DNA from: Lachnospiraceae bacterium
GTDB lineage: Bacteria; Bacillota; Clostridia; Lachnospirales; Lachnospiraceae
NCBI GenBank assembly: GCA_017503735.1
Contig: JAFVSN010000026.1
Location: forward strand, 21,416 to 85,415
Reading direction: 5' to 3'
DNA: 64,000 nucleotides
Made by a program: the position numbers and the translations under genes. The notes under the pieces were generated by a model, which ran no database searches, was not told the origin of the DNA, and saw nothing but the letters and a program-made list of their open reading frames with translations. The stretch's first letter is position 1, and each line of letters begins with the position of its first letter. Shown one piece after another: positions 1 through 8,571 of this stretch.

Positions 1-408
1 ATAGTGAAGCGGTTGCGGGCTTCTCCGAATCGGCATAAACTCATAAGGCTCTGTAATCACCGCATCCATCAAACGTCGAATCTGCTCCTCCTTTAAAGCA
101 AGCTGTGCCTCATAAGGAAGGCTTTGGTATGCACAACCTCCGCAGGTTCCAAATAAACCGCAAGGTGCCTCAATTTCCTGCGGTGCCGGCGTAATCACCT
201 CCAAAAGGCGACCTTCTCCCTTCTGACTGCTTACATGTAACTTTGTCAGCCGGAACTTCACCTTCTGTCCTTCAATGACACCCTTTATGGTCACGCGAAT
301 ATCCGCATCCGCCATATTCTCCTCACAATCCGGAATCACACGTACAAAGCCCTTATTCGGAAAATCCACACGCTCTACCACACCGATATAATCCAAACCT
401 TTTTTCAT
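1..408 (-). CDS. RlmD/RumA-family 23S rRNA (uracil-5-)-methyltransferase, N-terminal part
   Basis: The gene runs off the left edge, so only the first 136 residues are seen. It starts at ATG (406-408). Residues 1-60 look like a TRAM RNA-binding domain. They are followed by a cysteine cluster, CGLFGTCGGCAYQ, around residues 83-95; in the RumA/RlmD family this pattern ligates a 4Fe-4S cluster. The last residues visible (SPQPLHY) match the start of the segment preceding the methyltransferase fold. Members use S-adenosylmethionine to make 5-methyluridine in 23S rRNA or tRNA. The exact target (U747, U1939 or tRNA U54) cannot be decided without the C-terminal catalytic domain. A likely promoter lies at 460-487. 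Confidence 0.85.
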   Translation of the reverse strand, partial: MKKGLDYIGVVERVDFPNKGFVRVIPDCEENMADADIRVTIKGVIEGQKVKFRLTKLHVSSQKGEGRLLEVITPAPQEIEAPCGLFGTCGGCAYQSLPYEAQLALKEEQIRRLMDAVITEPYEFMPIRRSPQPLHY

Positions 409-459
409 TCTTATATCCTCACTGTTTCGTATCTATCTATTAAAAATAACTCTTTTCTA

Positions 460-487
460 ATTCTATCATATAGACAAAAATAGTCAA
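460..487 (-). promoter_or_regulatory. Probable promoter of the rRNA methyltransferase gene
   Basis: On the minus strand TTGACT (487-482) is followed after 16 bp by TAGAAT (465-460), about 50 bp before the start codon. The -35 box lies inside the left arm of the hairpin at 478-521, so terminator and promoter overlap. Confidence 0.55.
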
Positions 488-521
488 GTTTGTAGCGTGT
501 ATGATACAAACCTGACTATTT
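473..521 (-). terminator. Rho-independent terminator of the GNAT gene
   Basis: Arms at 478-494 and 505-521 pair at 16 of 17 positions around a 10-nt loop. Read on the minus strand the hairpin is followed by a TTTTT run. It lies about 60 bp after the stop of the acetyltransferase gene. Confidence 0.65.
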
Positions 522-579
522 GCTTCAAATTTCTGCCTAAGCCTTGTCCTGATATTCCACTCCCTTGCCTCACTATATC

Positions 580-1104
580 CTATTCAAACTCTCTCCGGAA
601 TGTTTTGGATTGAAACTTTGCACTTTTGTCAAACTTTTCAAAGGAGGACTCTCTGTCATATACCATTCCCAACTTTTCCATCACCCGCTGACTCTTATGG
701 TTTTCCACCGCAAACTGTGCTTCGATGGCCCGGATGTTTCGTGTCTTTCGTATTTCATCCATAATAGCCTGCATTGCTTCTACCACATACCCGTTTCCCC
801 ACATATCCTTTCGGATATTGTAGCCCATATTCCAGGTGTCCTCCTCAGGATGATATACAAGCCCTCCGCTTCCGATAAGTTCTCCGGTTTCCTTCAATAC
901 AATTCCAAGGTCATAATCATCCGGGTCCTCTGCGTTCTCTTCTCTCTCACGAAGCCATTCGATTCCGTCCGCTTCCGACCGGTATAACGGATAAATCATA
1001 TACCGGGCTACATCCGGATCTCCTGCCCATGCATACACTGCCTTTTCATCTCCCGGTCGGAGATTTCTTAGAATCAATCGCTCTGTCTCTATTGTCACCC
1101 GCAT
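580..1104 (-). CDS. GNAT-family N-acetyltransferase, RimJ/RimL-like
   Basis: A 174-residue protein of typical single-domain GNAT length. It opens with TERLILRNL, the usual beta-1 pattern of RimJ/RimL-type enzymes, and ends with NHKSQRVMEKLGM, the conserved late helix. The acetyl-CoA loop appears as RKDMWGNGYVVEAM (about residues 98-111). Enzymes of this type acetylate protein N-termini or small-molecule amines; the substrate here is unknown. Start is supported by AGGAGG 7 nt upstream. It stands alone: downstream is a terminator, and upstream is the palindromic repeat array that separates it from the ABC genes on the same strand. Confidence 0.85.
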   Translation of the reverse strand: MRVTIETERLILRNLRPGDEKAVYAWAGDPDVARYMIYPLYRSEADGIEWLREREENAEDPDDYDLGIVLKETGELIGSGGLVYHPEEDTWNMGYNIRKDMWGNGYVVEAMQAIMDEIRKTRNIRAIEAQFAVENHKSQRVMEKLGMVYDRESSFEKFDKSAKFQSKTFRREFE

Positions 1105-1135
1105 AATGGCACCTCCTAAGTATCAAACAGCTAAT

Positions 1136-1430
1136 TTACCATGATAATAACAGATATGTCCTTCTTCATGGTATCTTTTCAGAGTCTTTTAAACACTTTA
1201 CCATGAAAAGTTCTTGTTTTAAAAACTCTCATGGTAAAGTTCAAACGCTATTTCTTTTTTCTTACCATGATATTGGTCCTCAAGTCATGTCCTCATGGTA
1301 CACTTACAAAACGCTTCCTTTTTTCTTACCATGATATTGGCCCTCAAACCATGTCCTCATGGTACACTTACAAAACGCTTCCTTTTTTCTTACCATGATA
1401 TCAGCCCGCAAACAACTCTCTCATGGTAAA
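1136..1430. repeat. Tandem array of five palindromic units, 62-64 bp period
   Basis: Five copies of TTACCATGA...TCATGGTA begin at 1136, 1198, 1262, 1326 and 1390, so the spacing is 62 bp once and then exactly 64 bp three times. Each unit can fold as a hairpin with 8-11 bp arms. Units 3 and 4 are nearly identical over their whole length, including the spacer (TACACTTACAAAACGCTTCC). The array fills most of the 351-bp gap between the ABC pair and the GNAT gene. Regularity suggests recent duplication. No protein-coding gene is visible inside it. Confidence 0.9.
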
Positions 1431-1455
1431 CCAAGCCGTTTTCACCCGCACAACA

Positions 1456-3246
1456 TTACGCCGTGTATTTTCCTGCCTGGGCGTACCACATCTCAGCATA
1501 CTGCCCGTTCTTTGCAAGCAGCTCTTCGTGGGTACCTTCCTCGATAATCCGTCCCTTCTCTAACATCAGGATACGGTCTGCTTCTCTGGTGGTGGAAAGA
1601 CGATGGGAAATATAAAATACGGTTTTCCCTTCCGCCGCTTCATGCATGGCCTTATTTAAATTGTACTCCGCAATCGGGTCCAGTGCCGAAGACGGTTCAT
1701 CCATAATCAGGATATCTGCCTGACGATAAAAGGCTCTGGCAATGGCCACCTTCTGGCTTTCACCACCGGAGAGGTTCACGCCCTTTTCATCAAACTCCGT
1801 GGTAAGTCCCGTAGACAAACCGTTTGGCAAAGTTTCAATCCGGTCTCCGAACCCGCTCTTACAAAGTGCATCGGTTACCGCAGCTTCTTCGGCTTTACCG
1901 TCACCTACATCCTCCAGCACCACATTTTCCAGCAGCGTTGCACCGTACATCTTAAAATCCTGGAATACAACACCTACCCGGTTCCGGTAATCGGACAACT
2001 CATACTCCTTGATGTCTTTTCCGTGATAGGACACCGTACCGATACTTGGGTCGTACAAACGCATCAGAAGCTTAATTAACGTGGTCTTTCCCGCACCGTT
2101 ATAGCCGACAATTGCCACACGCTCGCCCGGCTCTACCTTAAGGCTGATGTCGTGTAAAATTTCCTCGGACTCCTCGGTATAGCGGAAGGACACGTTCTTA
2201 AGTTCCAGTCTTCCCGTTCCTTCCGGAACCTCTTCCCCTATGCCCGGCTTCATTTCCGGTTCATAAGCAAGGAAGTTTCTGATTTTTTCTATGTACAAAC
2301 TGTTTTCGTTGGCTGCCGGTGCGATTTCCGCAATCCCGCGCATGCCGCGACGAAGACGTCCGGTCTGGTTAAACAATACCACCGCATTGCTATAGTCGAT
2401 GGTATGAAATACCGCTGCCTGGAAAATCAAATATGCCACATACAAGCCATCTGTAATAAAGTCGCCCGCACAATAGTACCGTGCAAAGGACAACCCAATC
2501 CTCTTTTTTGCCACTGCCTTCTGCTCCGCCACAATGGCATCGTTGGCCTCTACAAAATCTTCCTTTAAAATCTTTGCCACATCCTTATTGAGACGCAACT
2601 CCTTCGCATAGTCGTTCAAATAGAAGACACGGCCGGCATAGTTGCGCTTACGTTCCCAAGGATTTACCTTCATACGTACATCGTAATTCAGCTTATTTAA
2701 CTTCTTCGCAAGGAAGAAGGACGCCACAAAGGATACCGATACAAACAAAATTCCGATGGAATCCGTCAAGATAAAAAACACACCGGTACTGATTAAGATG
2801 GTTATACTTTGTACCGTATTGTTTAAGAACGTCAGGAAACGGTCAATGGAAGCCTCCGACTCCGACACAGCCAGCACAAACTCATTGTAATACTTCGGAT
2901 TGTCATAGCAGGACAAATCCAGTTCCGCTGCCTTTTCGTACATCTGCTCCTTGAGTGCCTTATAAAGCTTCGGCTTTGCCCGATACACCATGGCATGCTG
3001 ATAATATCCATCCGGAATCGTCACCAGCATCATGAGCAGTAAAAATCCTCCCACAACTAAAAGTGCCTTCCAAAACGGTTCTCCGTACTCTGCACACTTT
3101 AATACATACTGGATACAAAGGGTATGCTCGATAAAAATCATAATCTGCAGCCGGAACCCGTCATACAAATGATACAACATAAAGCCCGGTGCCGTTTTAA
3201 AACACAATTTCCACATAAACCAGAGATTACTGCATACTTTTTTCAT
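1456..3246 (-). CDS. ABC exporter half-transporter (permease-ATPase), second gene of pair 1
   Basis: A 596-residue half-transporter: an N-terminal membrane region with several hydrophobic helices, then a C-terminal nucleotide-binding domain. Walker A is GYNGAGKTT (about residue 382), the signature is LSGGESQK (about 494), Walker B is ILIMDEPSSALDP with its catalytic Glu, and the switch His is in YISHRLS. Its start codon overlaps the stop of the preceding gene by one base (TAATG), so the two are translated together and probably form a heterodimer. Substrate is unknown. Location next to a two-component system suggests export of, or resistance to, an antimicrobial peptide, but that is inference. 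Closest relative in the window is the gene at 11159-12991. Confidence 0.9.
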   Translation of the reverse strand: MKKVCSNLWFMWKLCFKTAPGFMLYHLYDGFRLQIMIFIEHTLCIQYVLKCAEYGEPFWKALLVVGGFLLLMMLVTIPDGYYQHAMVYRAKPKLYKALKEQMYEKAAELDLSCYDNPKYYNEFVLAVSESEASIDRFLTFLNNTVQSITILISTGVFFILTDSIGILFVSVSFVASFFLAKKLNKLNYDVRMKVNPWERKRNYAGRVFYLNDYAKELRLNKDVAKILKEDFVEANDAIVAEQKAVAKKRIGLSFARYYCAGDFITDGLYVAYLIFQAAVFHTIDYSNAVVLFNQTGRLRRGMRGIAEIAPAANENSLYIEKIRNFLAYEPEMKPGIGEEVPEGTGRLELKNVSFRYTEESEEILHDISLKVEPGERVAIVGYNGAGKTTLIKLLMRLYDPSIGTVSYHGKDIKEYELSDYRNRVGVVFQDFKMYGATLLENVVLEDVGDGKAEEAAVTDALCKSGFGDRIETLPNGLSTGLTTEFDEKGVNLSGGESQKVAIARAFYRQADILIMDEPSSALDPIAEYNLNKAMHEAAEGKTVFYISHRLSTTREADRILMLEKGRIIEEGTHEELLAKNGQYAEMWYAQAGKYTA

Positions 3247-5102
3247 TATTCAGCCACCTCCTTATCTGCGGCAAAGAAGCTTCCTTCTAAGGAAGTCCGA
3301 TCCGTTGCCAGATAATTTACTGCCTGCTTTTCGTACATATCCGCATAGGCTCCGTGATTTGCCATCAGCTTCTTATGAGAGCCCTGCTCGATAATGGTGC
3401 CGTTCTCTAACATAAACACCCAGTCCGCATTCTGTACGGAGGACAAACGATGGGAAATAAACAACATCGTTTTATCCTGTCCATCTTTTAAAATGCTTTC
3501 GAATAGCTGATACTCCGCAATCGGGTCCAATGCCGATGACGGTTCATCAAAAATCTTTACCGGACGCTTCTGTACAAAAGCTCTCGCCACCACGATTTTC
3601 TGGTATTCACCGCCGGAGAGTACCGCACCATCCTCTGCAAACTCTTTCGTCAAAATGGTTTGAATCCCGTTAGGCAGACTCTCTACCTTCTCATAAACTC
3701 CCGCAAGCTTAAGTGCCCGAACTGCTTCCTCTTCGTCTCCTTCGGTTGCTTTTCGCATCAGTACATTTTCCAGTACCGACAAGGAGAAAATCTGATAATC
3801 CTGGAAAGCTCCCGCAAACAACGCACGATATTTCTGAAGCTCATACTCCTTGATATTTCTTCCGTTTAAGAAAATCTCACCGGAAGTCGGGTCATAGAAT
3901 CGCATCAACAGCTTAATAATGGTGGACTTTCCGGCACCGTTATGACCTACCAATGCATATGTTTTACCGCCTCGCAGTTCAAAGGATAAATCTTTGATGA
4001 CTTCTTCATCCTTATAAGAAAAGCAAACATTCTTAAACTCGATACTTTCAATGGTATCTCCCGGGTCATCTCCCGGATAATCCTCCGGAATCTTCTCTTC
4101 GTACTCCAAAAAGTTCCGCAAATTATCCACAAATAAACCGTTCTTAAAGCCCGCTGCCAAATAATCCGTAAAACCGATTAAAATCCATGTACAGGAAACC
4201 ATCATACTGGTAAGCACCGCCAGCTTTGCAAGGCTCATGCTGTCATTGACCAAAGTACGGTACGCACCGTAAATCAGCACCCCTTCAAAAATAAAGGAAA
4301 AGGTAAACTGGACATAAAACCAATGCAGTATCACTGCCTTTAAGGAATACTTCTTCGTTACATCCGCAACCCCTTTGATTGCCTCTCTGTAATCTCTCCG
4401 CATCAAGGAAAATACATTGGTAAGACGTACTTCTTTTGCGTACTCTGCCAGATACATCACTCGATTTACATAGGCCGTTCTGCGGTTATGCGGTGCCATA
4501 TCCTTATTCCGGTTAAAATCAATCTGACCCACCTTTCGGTTAAATACAAAATTTCCGATAATCGGGAAAACCACAAACAGCACCGATAATTTATCGATAT
4601 CATACATCAAATAGAATGCCAGAACAGCCGCAATACTTCCGAACAGCACGCCCCAGATATTCGATATGGTATCAATCAGCTTCTCTGCTGCTCCTTCCGT
4701 TGCCAGAGTATACTTATTATAAAACTCACTGTCCTCGAAACAGGACAACTCTACATTAGTGGACTTTTCAAACAAGCGCAGGTTCAACTTCTTATGGACC
4801 TTCGCACTGGCAATCGGCCATACCTTTCCTTCCAGATATTGGTTATATAGTGTCATGGACGCAAATACCGTCACCGTCACACCAAGGAAAATAAATATCG
4901 ACGTTACTTCCTGCTCGGTCTCCAGGGCATTGATTACATACCGCATAAAAAACGCACTGTAAAACAACCACTCAAAATAGCCCAGCACTCTTGCCACCGC
5001 CATATGTATTACCAGTTCCGGTGCAATCTTCCAGCCAAGTTTTAGTGCATACAGATTATTTTTCAGTACCCTGGTACGCTTCCTTTCCTTTTTCTTTTTC
5101 AT
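3246..5102 (-). CDS. ABC exporter half-transporter (permease-ATPase), first gene of pair 1
   Basis: A 618-residue protein with a basic N-terminus (MKKKKERKR), a hydrophobic membrane domain and a C-terminal ATPase. Motifs are GHNGAGKST (about residue 387), LSGGEYQK (about 494), KIFDEPSSALDP and FISHRLS, all catalytic positions intact. The start chosen is the ATG at 5100-5102, preceded by AGGAGA; an in-frame extension upstream has no ribosome site. The bases just before the start, ATGAGAGGAGAAGAGGA, are identical to those before the gene at 14813, which supports duplication of the whole pair. It is the first gene after the minus-strand promoter at 5237-5265. Confidence 0.9.
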   Translation of the reverse strand: MKKKKERKRTRVLKNNLYALKLGWKIAPELVIHMAVARVLGYFEWLFYSAFFMRYVINALETEQEVTSIFIFLGVTVTVFASMTLYNQYLEGKVWPIASAKVHKKLNLRLFEKSTNVELSCFEDSEFYNKYTLATEGAAEKLIDTISNIWGVLFGSIAAVLAFYLMYDIDKLSVLFVVFPIIGNFVFNRKVGQIDFNRNKDMAPHNRRTAYVNRVMYLAEYAKEVRLTNVFSLMRRDYREAIKGVADVTKKYSLKAVILHWFYVQFTFSFIFEGVLIYGAYRTLVNDSMSLAKLAVLTSMMVSCTWILIGFTDYLAAGFKNGLFVDNLRNFLEYEEKIPEDYPGDDPGDTIESIEFKNVCFSYKDEEVIKDLSFELRGGKTYALVGHNGAGKSTIIKLLMRFYDPTSGEIFLNGRNIKEYELQKYRALFAGAFQDYQIFSLSVLENVLMRKATEGDEEEAVRALKLAGVYEKVESLPNGIQTILTKEFAEDGAVLSGGEYQKIVVARAFVQKRPVKIFDEPSSALDPIAEYQLFESILKDGQDKTMLFISHRLSSVQNADWVFMLENGTIIEQGSHKKLMANHGAYADMYEKQAVNYLATDRTSLEGSFFAADKEVAE

Positions 5103-5236
5103 TCCTCTTCTCCTCTCATAACAAAACAACAAGTTTCTTTTGCAACAAATGTACACGTTTCCTTTCAAAAATCATACTACTTTCCCCGAACATAAGCTTG
5201 ACTTTTTGAATACATCACCAAAAGATATATTTGTCT

Positions 5237-5265
5237 ACTATAGCACTACGCTTTCCACATGTCAA
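5237..5265 (-). promoter_or_regulatory. Promoter of ABC exporter pair 1
   Basis: Minus strand TTGACA (5265-5260), a 17-bp spacer ending in TGC, then TATAGT (5242-5237): a near-consensus sigma-A site with an extended -10. The leader to the ATG is about 130 nt. This is in the 343-bp gap divergent from the response regulator. Confidence 0.75.
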
Positions 5266-5348
5266 CTATATAAAACGAGAATTTTTTCCTATAAACAAGA
5301 AAATTTTCAATTTCACTTTGTCTGTATAAAACAAAACCTGTCGAATCC

Positions 5349-5368
5349 TAAGAAATCTTTAAGAAATC
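5349..5368 (+). promoter_or_regulatory. Candidate response-regulator binding site (direct repeat)
   Basis: Two copies of TAAGAAATC start 11 bp apart (5349 and 5360), the helical-turn spacing typical of OmpR-family dimer sites. They end 5 bp before the weak -35 of the regulator gene. Function is inferred from placement. Confidence 0.45.
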
Positions 5369-5373
5369 ATGTA

Positions 5374-5402
5374 CTGATTTTTTCATTTATCTGTGGTAAT
5401 AT
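5374..5402 (+). promoter_or_regulatory. Possible promoter of the two-component operon
   Basis: TAATAT (5397-5402) carries an extended TGG before it, while the -35 (CTGATT, 17 bp upstream) is poor. A weak -35 fits an activator-dependent promoter. Confidence 0.45.
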
Positions 5403-5445
5403 ATTCGTAGTATCGAAAGAGAAGTTCGGCAAAACGGAGGTTTTT

Positions 5446-6147
5446 ATGTACCAGATTTTAGTTTGTGATGATGACAAAGAGATTGTAGAAGCAATTCGTA
5501 TTTATTTATCCGGGGAAGGATATCAGGTTATTTCTGCCTACAACGGTAGAGAAGCATTGGATGCGGTTCATAAGGAAACTCCTCATCTTGCCATTCTTGA
5601 TATTATGATGCCGGAGATGGACGGCATGCGTCTTACCGGAAAGCTTCGGGAGGAAGGGTATGCTTTTCCGATTCTTTTCTTAAGCGCCAAGACCGAGGAT
5701 ACCGACAAAATTCTCGGCCTTAACATCGGTGCGGATGACTACATTACCAAACCGTTCCGTCCGTTAGAATTGGTTGCCCGGGTAAAATCCGCCCTGCGCC
5801 GTTATACCACCTTCGGAAGCCTTACCGAAGAACAGACTGCACAATGCTATACCATCGGCGGTCTTAGCATAAACGATGAGACAAAAGAAGTAACCGTAGA
5901 CGGAGACCCGGTACGTCTTACCCCTACGGAATATGCCATGCTCCTTCTTCTGGTACAAAACAAAGGCAAGGTATTTTCCACCGAGCAAATATTCTCCGCT
6001 GTCTGGAATGAACCGTCCTTCGGAGCGGACAATATTGTTGCGGTACATATTCGTCATATTCGTGAAAAAATCGAAATCAACCCACGGGAACCGCGCTATT
6101 TAAAGGTAGTCTGGGGACTGGGCTACAAAATCGACTGGCAAGACTGA
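5446..6147 (+). CDS. OmpR-family response regulator
   Basis: A 233-residue two-domain regulator. The receiver domain has the acidic pair near residue 9 (VCDDD), the phosphoacceptor Asp52 in ILDIMMPEMDG, and Lys102 in YITKPF. The C-terminal half is a winged-helix DNA-binding domain ending in RYLKVVWGLGYKID, the usual OmpR/PhoB tail. The start is the ATG at 5446 with GGAGG 6 nt upstream; an in-frame extension to 5140 lacks a ribosome site and crosses the promoter region. It is followed 15 bp later by its kinase. The divergent ABC pair is the probable target, as is common for peptide-sensing systems. Confidence 0.92.
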   Translation: MYQILVCDDDKEIVEAIRIYLSGEGYQVISAYNGREALDAVHKETPHLAILDIMMPEMDGMRLTGKLREEGYAFPILFLSAKTEDTDKILGLNIGADDYITKPFRPLELVARVKSALRRYTTFGSLTEEQTAQCYTIGGLSINDETKEVTVDGDPVRLTPTEYAMLLLLVQNKGKVFSTEQIFSAVWNEPSFGADNIVAVHIRHIREKIEINPREPRYLKVVWGLGYKIDWQD

Positions 6148-6162
6148 TAGAAAGGGGCACTT

Positions 6163-8457
6163 ATGAAACGCATCATATATTCGGGGATTACCAAAACCAT
6201 AATGGCTTTTCTTCTCATCTTCTGTTGTTGCCTGGCGGTTCACTACGGCTTTTTAACATTACGCGGTCCGGTTCTTTACGGAAATGCGGAAACCGTTTAC
6301 GAAACGAAACAATGTTCCGAGCTGTTTTCAAAATATGTGGAACGGACTGCCGTTTATGTCCGTTACAGAGAAGACGGCTATAAGTTAAGTTCCGCAGACA
6401 TCACTTCGGAACTTGCTCTTCTTCTGAACGGCGAAGTGACCGATACCGATTTGGAAAGTGCATTGTTCAACGTATATGCACCAAGTGAAACCGCATTTTA
6501 CTATTATCATTCCAAACTGAACGAAGAGCCGACCAACTATCAGTATTATGTGGAAAATACCAAAACAGGAGAAAGCTATGCTTCTGCTGATTTTGAACGC
6601 TATGCCGTACAAAAAAGCGGTAGCTTGGAAGCCTTTCTTTCTTCCGGCATCATCAAAGAAAACCTTTATCTCATATTAAATACCGGTAACAACCGAACCA
6701 TGACCGGCGGAGGAAACAGCGATGTCTTAAATCGTTCCAATTTTCTCTGGTCCATGGATTTTTTACGTCGTCCGCTTTCGGAAATGGCAGAGGATGTACA
6801 TTATGATTACAATTATCACATTTCCGACGATTCCGCCCACACAAGCGATATGACTCATTTGGAAGCCGTATCCGGTTTGGAACTTTCCCCAAGTGTCCCG
6901 GATACTTCGGAGGAAACTTATCTGTTATATGCGTTTCTGGAAGAGGGGCTTGTGGAAGACGACTTTTCCTCTCTGGCAAAAACCTTTTCTACCGCAAAAA
7001 AGGATTTCAAAAACGGTCTCCACTATACCGTTCTTTTTACATTGCTCTCTATCTTTTTGTTTACGATTTGCAATGTATTATCCGGCAGAAAAGGTTCTGT
7101 GGAAGGAATTCATTTGCATTTTTATGACCGCATCTTTACGGAACTTATTTTAGCCGCATTACTCGGCTTATTTTTAATCCCGGTATTCCTTTGGGATTTT
7201 GTTTCCAACCAATACTGGGAAACCACCCTGACCGAGTTTCTTTCCGACTACCCGAAATACGGTCAATGGCTCTCCTTCTTCCACGGTTGCTTAATTCTGT
7301 TCCTTTTTGTTGCAGGCATCCTTTATTTCAGTCTCATTCGAAGGATCAAAGCAAAAATTTTTATAAGCAGTTCCCTTTTTGGACGTTTTGTACTTATCCC
7401 CCTCGGAAAACTGTTCCGGTATATCGGAACGCTTATAAAGGAGTTTTACCACCATCTGCCTTCCTTAGGAAAAACGTTTTTATACCTTGGCGGCGGCTTG
7501 GTTTGGTTTTGTATATCAATCCTTCTTTTCCTTACGGAACAAACGGCACCTGCCCTGGTGATTATACTTCTCGGTGCCCTGCTTTGTGCCCTTATTTGCC
7601 TTAGAAACATGCTGGATCGTGCGCGCATCTCCCAAAGTGCCGCACTCATGTCGGAAGGCAATCTTTCTACACGGATTCAGACCACATCCATGCTTCCGTC
7701 AAACAGAAACCTGTCCGAAAACATCAACCGGATTTGTGACGGTCTGAACTCTGCCGTACAAGAACAAACAAAAAGCGAGCGTATGAAAACAGAACTCATT
7801 ACCAATGTATCCCATGATATCAAAACACCGCTCACTTCCATTATAAACTATATCGAATTAATTAAAAACGAGTTACCGCAGGAGGGTGAAGTTGCGGAAT
7901 ATGCGGAAATTCTTTCCCAGAAATCCTGGCGTTTAAAGGCCCTGATTGATGATTTGGTAGAAGCTTCCAAAGCAGCCTCCGGCACCATGAAGCTGGAACC
8001 GATCCGTTTCAATGCGGTGGAATTATTACGACAGGCTGTCGGTGATTTCGAGGAACGGCTGACGGAACAAAATCTGACCCTCTATATGGACCTTCCGGAC
8101 ACTCCGGTAAATGTTTTGGCAGACGGTGCCTGCACTCACCGTATCATCGAAAATATGCTGTCTAATGTATGCAAATATGCCCTTTCCGGCACCCGGGTAT
8201 TTATTTCTCTTGATAAGCCGGAAGGCACGGGGCTTTTGCTTTTGACCATAAAAAATACTTCCGCATCCGTTCTTACCAAAACGCCGGAGGAACTGTTAAC
8301 CCGGTTCTCCCGCGGAAACGATGACCGTTCCGGCGAAGGCAGCGGTCTGGGTCTTTCCATTGCGGAAAGTCTTGCGGCACTGCAGGGCGGCAGCTTCTAT
8401 GTAGAAACCGACGGGGATTTGTTCAAAGCCAAACTTACCATACCGCTGGCGGAGTAG
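6163..8457 (+). CDS. Membrane sensor histidine kinase
   Basis: A 764-residue kinase. One membrane helix near residues 9-28 is followed by a roughly 250-residue external domain, then about five more helices between residues 285 and 486. The dimerisation domain contains NVSHDIKTPLTSI, with His551 as the phosphorylated residue. The ATP-binding domain shows an N-box (ENMLSNVCKYAL) and a G-box (GEGSGLGLS). The large external domain is not a family I recognise and probably senses the signal. It is the partner of the regulator 15 bp upstream. The pair ends at the strong inverted repeat at 8470-8522. Confidence 0.92.
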   Translation: MKRIIYSGITKTIMAFLLIFCCCLAVHYGFLTLRGPVLYGNAETVYETKQCSELFSKYVERTAVYVRYREDGYKLSSADITSELALLLNGEVTDTDLESALFNVYAPSETAFYYYHSKLNEEPTNYQYYVENTKTGESYASADFERYAVQKSGSLEAFLSSGIIKENLYLILNTGNNRTMTGGGNSDVLNRSNFLWSMDFLRRPLSEMAEDVHYDYNYHISDDSAHTSDMTHLEAVSGLELSPSVPDTSEETYLLYAFLEEGLVEDDFSSLAKTFSTAKKDFKNGLHYTVLFTLLSIFLFTICNVLSGRKGSVEGIHLHFYDRIFTELILAALLGLFLIPVFLWDFVSNQYWETTLTEFLSDYPKYGQWLSFFHGCLILFLFVAGILYFSLIRRIKAKIFISSSLFGRFVLIPLGKLFRYIGTLIKEFYHHLPSLGKTFLYLGGGLVWFCISILLFLTEQTAPALVIILLGALLCALICLRNMLDRARISQSAALMSEGNLSTRIQTTSMLPSNRNLSENINRICDGLNSAVQEQTKSERMKTELITNVSHDIKTPLTSIINYIELIKNELPQEGEVAEYAEILSQKSWRLKALIDDLVEASKAASGTMKLEPIRFNAVELLRQAVGDFEERLTEQNLTLYMDLPDTPVNVLADGACTHRIIENMLSNVCKYALSGTRVFISLDKPEGTGLLLLTIKNTSASVLTKTPEELLTRFSRGNDDRSGEGSGLGLSIAESLAALQGGSFYVETDGDLFKAKLTIPLAE

Positions 8458-8469
8458 GCTTGGCCTTCC

Positions 8470-8522
8470 ACTCTTTCCGGCGATTTTATCTATTTTATTG
8501 TTTACTTATCGCCGGAAAGAGT
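8470..8522. terminator. Inverted repeat, probable bidirectional terminator
   Basis: Perfect 14-bp arms (8470-8483 and 8509-8522, ACTCTTTCCGGCGA and its complement) surround a 25-nt AT-rich loop. It lies between the convergent histidine kinase and kinase-acetyltransferase genes. There is no long T run, so termination strength is uncertain. Confidence 0.5.
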
Positions 8523-8571
8523 TCCGTTTAGCACATCTATATCGAGAATATACAATTAGTCAATATTTATA

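Noticed and set aside
1136-1430. CRISPR array
   Set aside because: The repeated parts are palindromic and the spacers are near identical in the middle units; there are no cas genes nearby.
1359-1547. Small plus-strand ORF of 62 codons
   Set aside because: It runs from the palindromic array into the end of the ABC gene on the other strand, with no ribosome site.
5140-5445. N-terminal extension of the response regulator
   Set aside because: It covers the divergent promoter region, has no ribosome site, and makes the protein 102 residues longer than any OmpR-type regulator.
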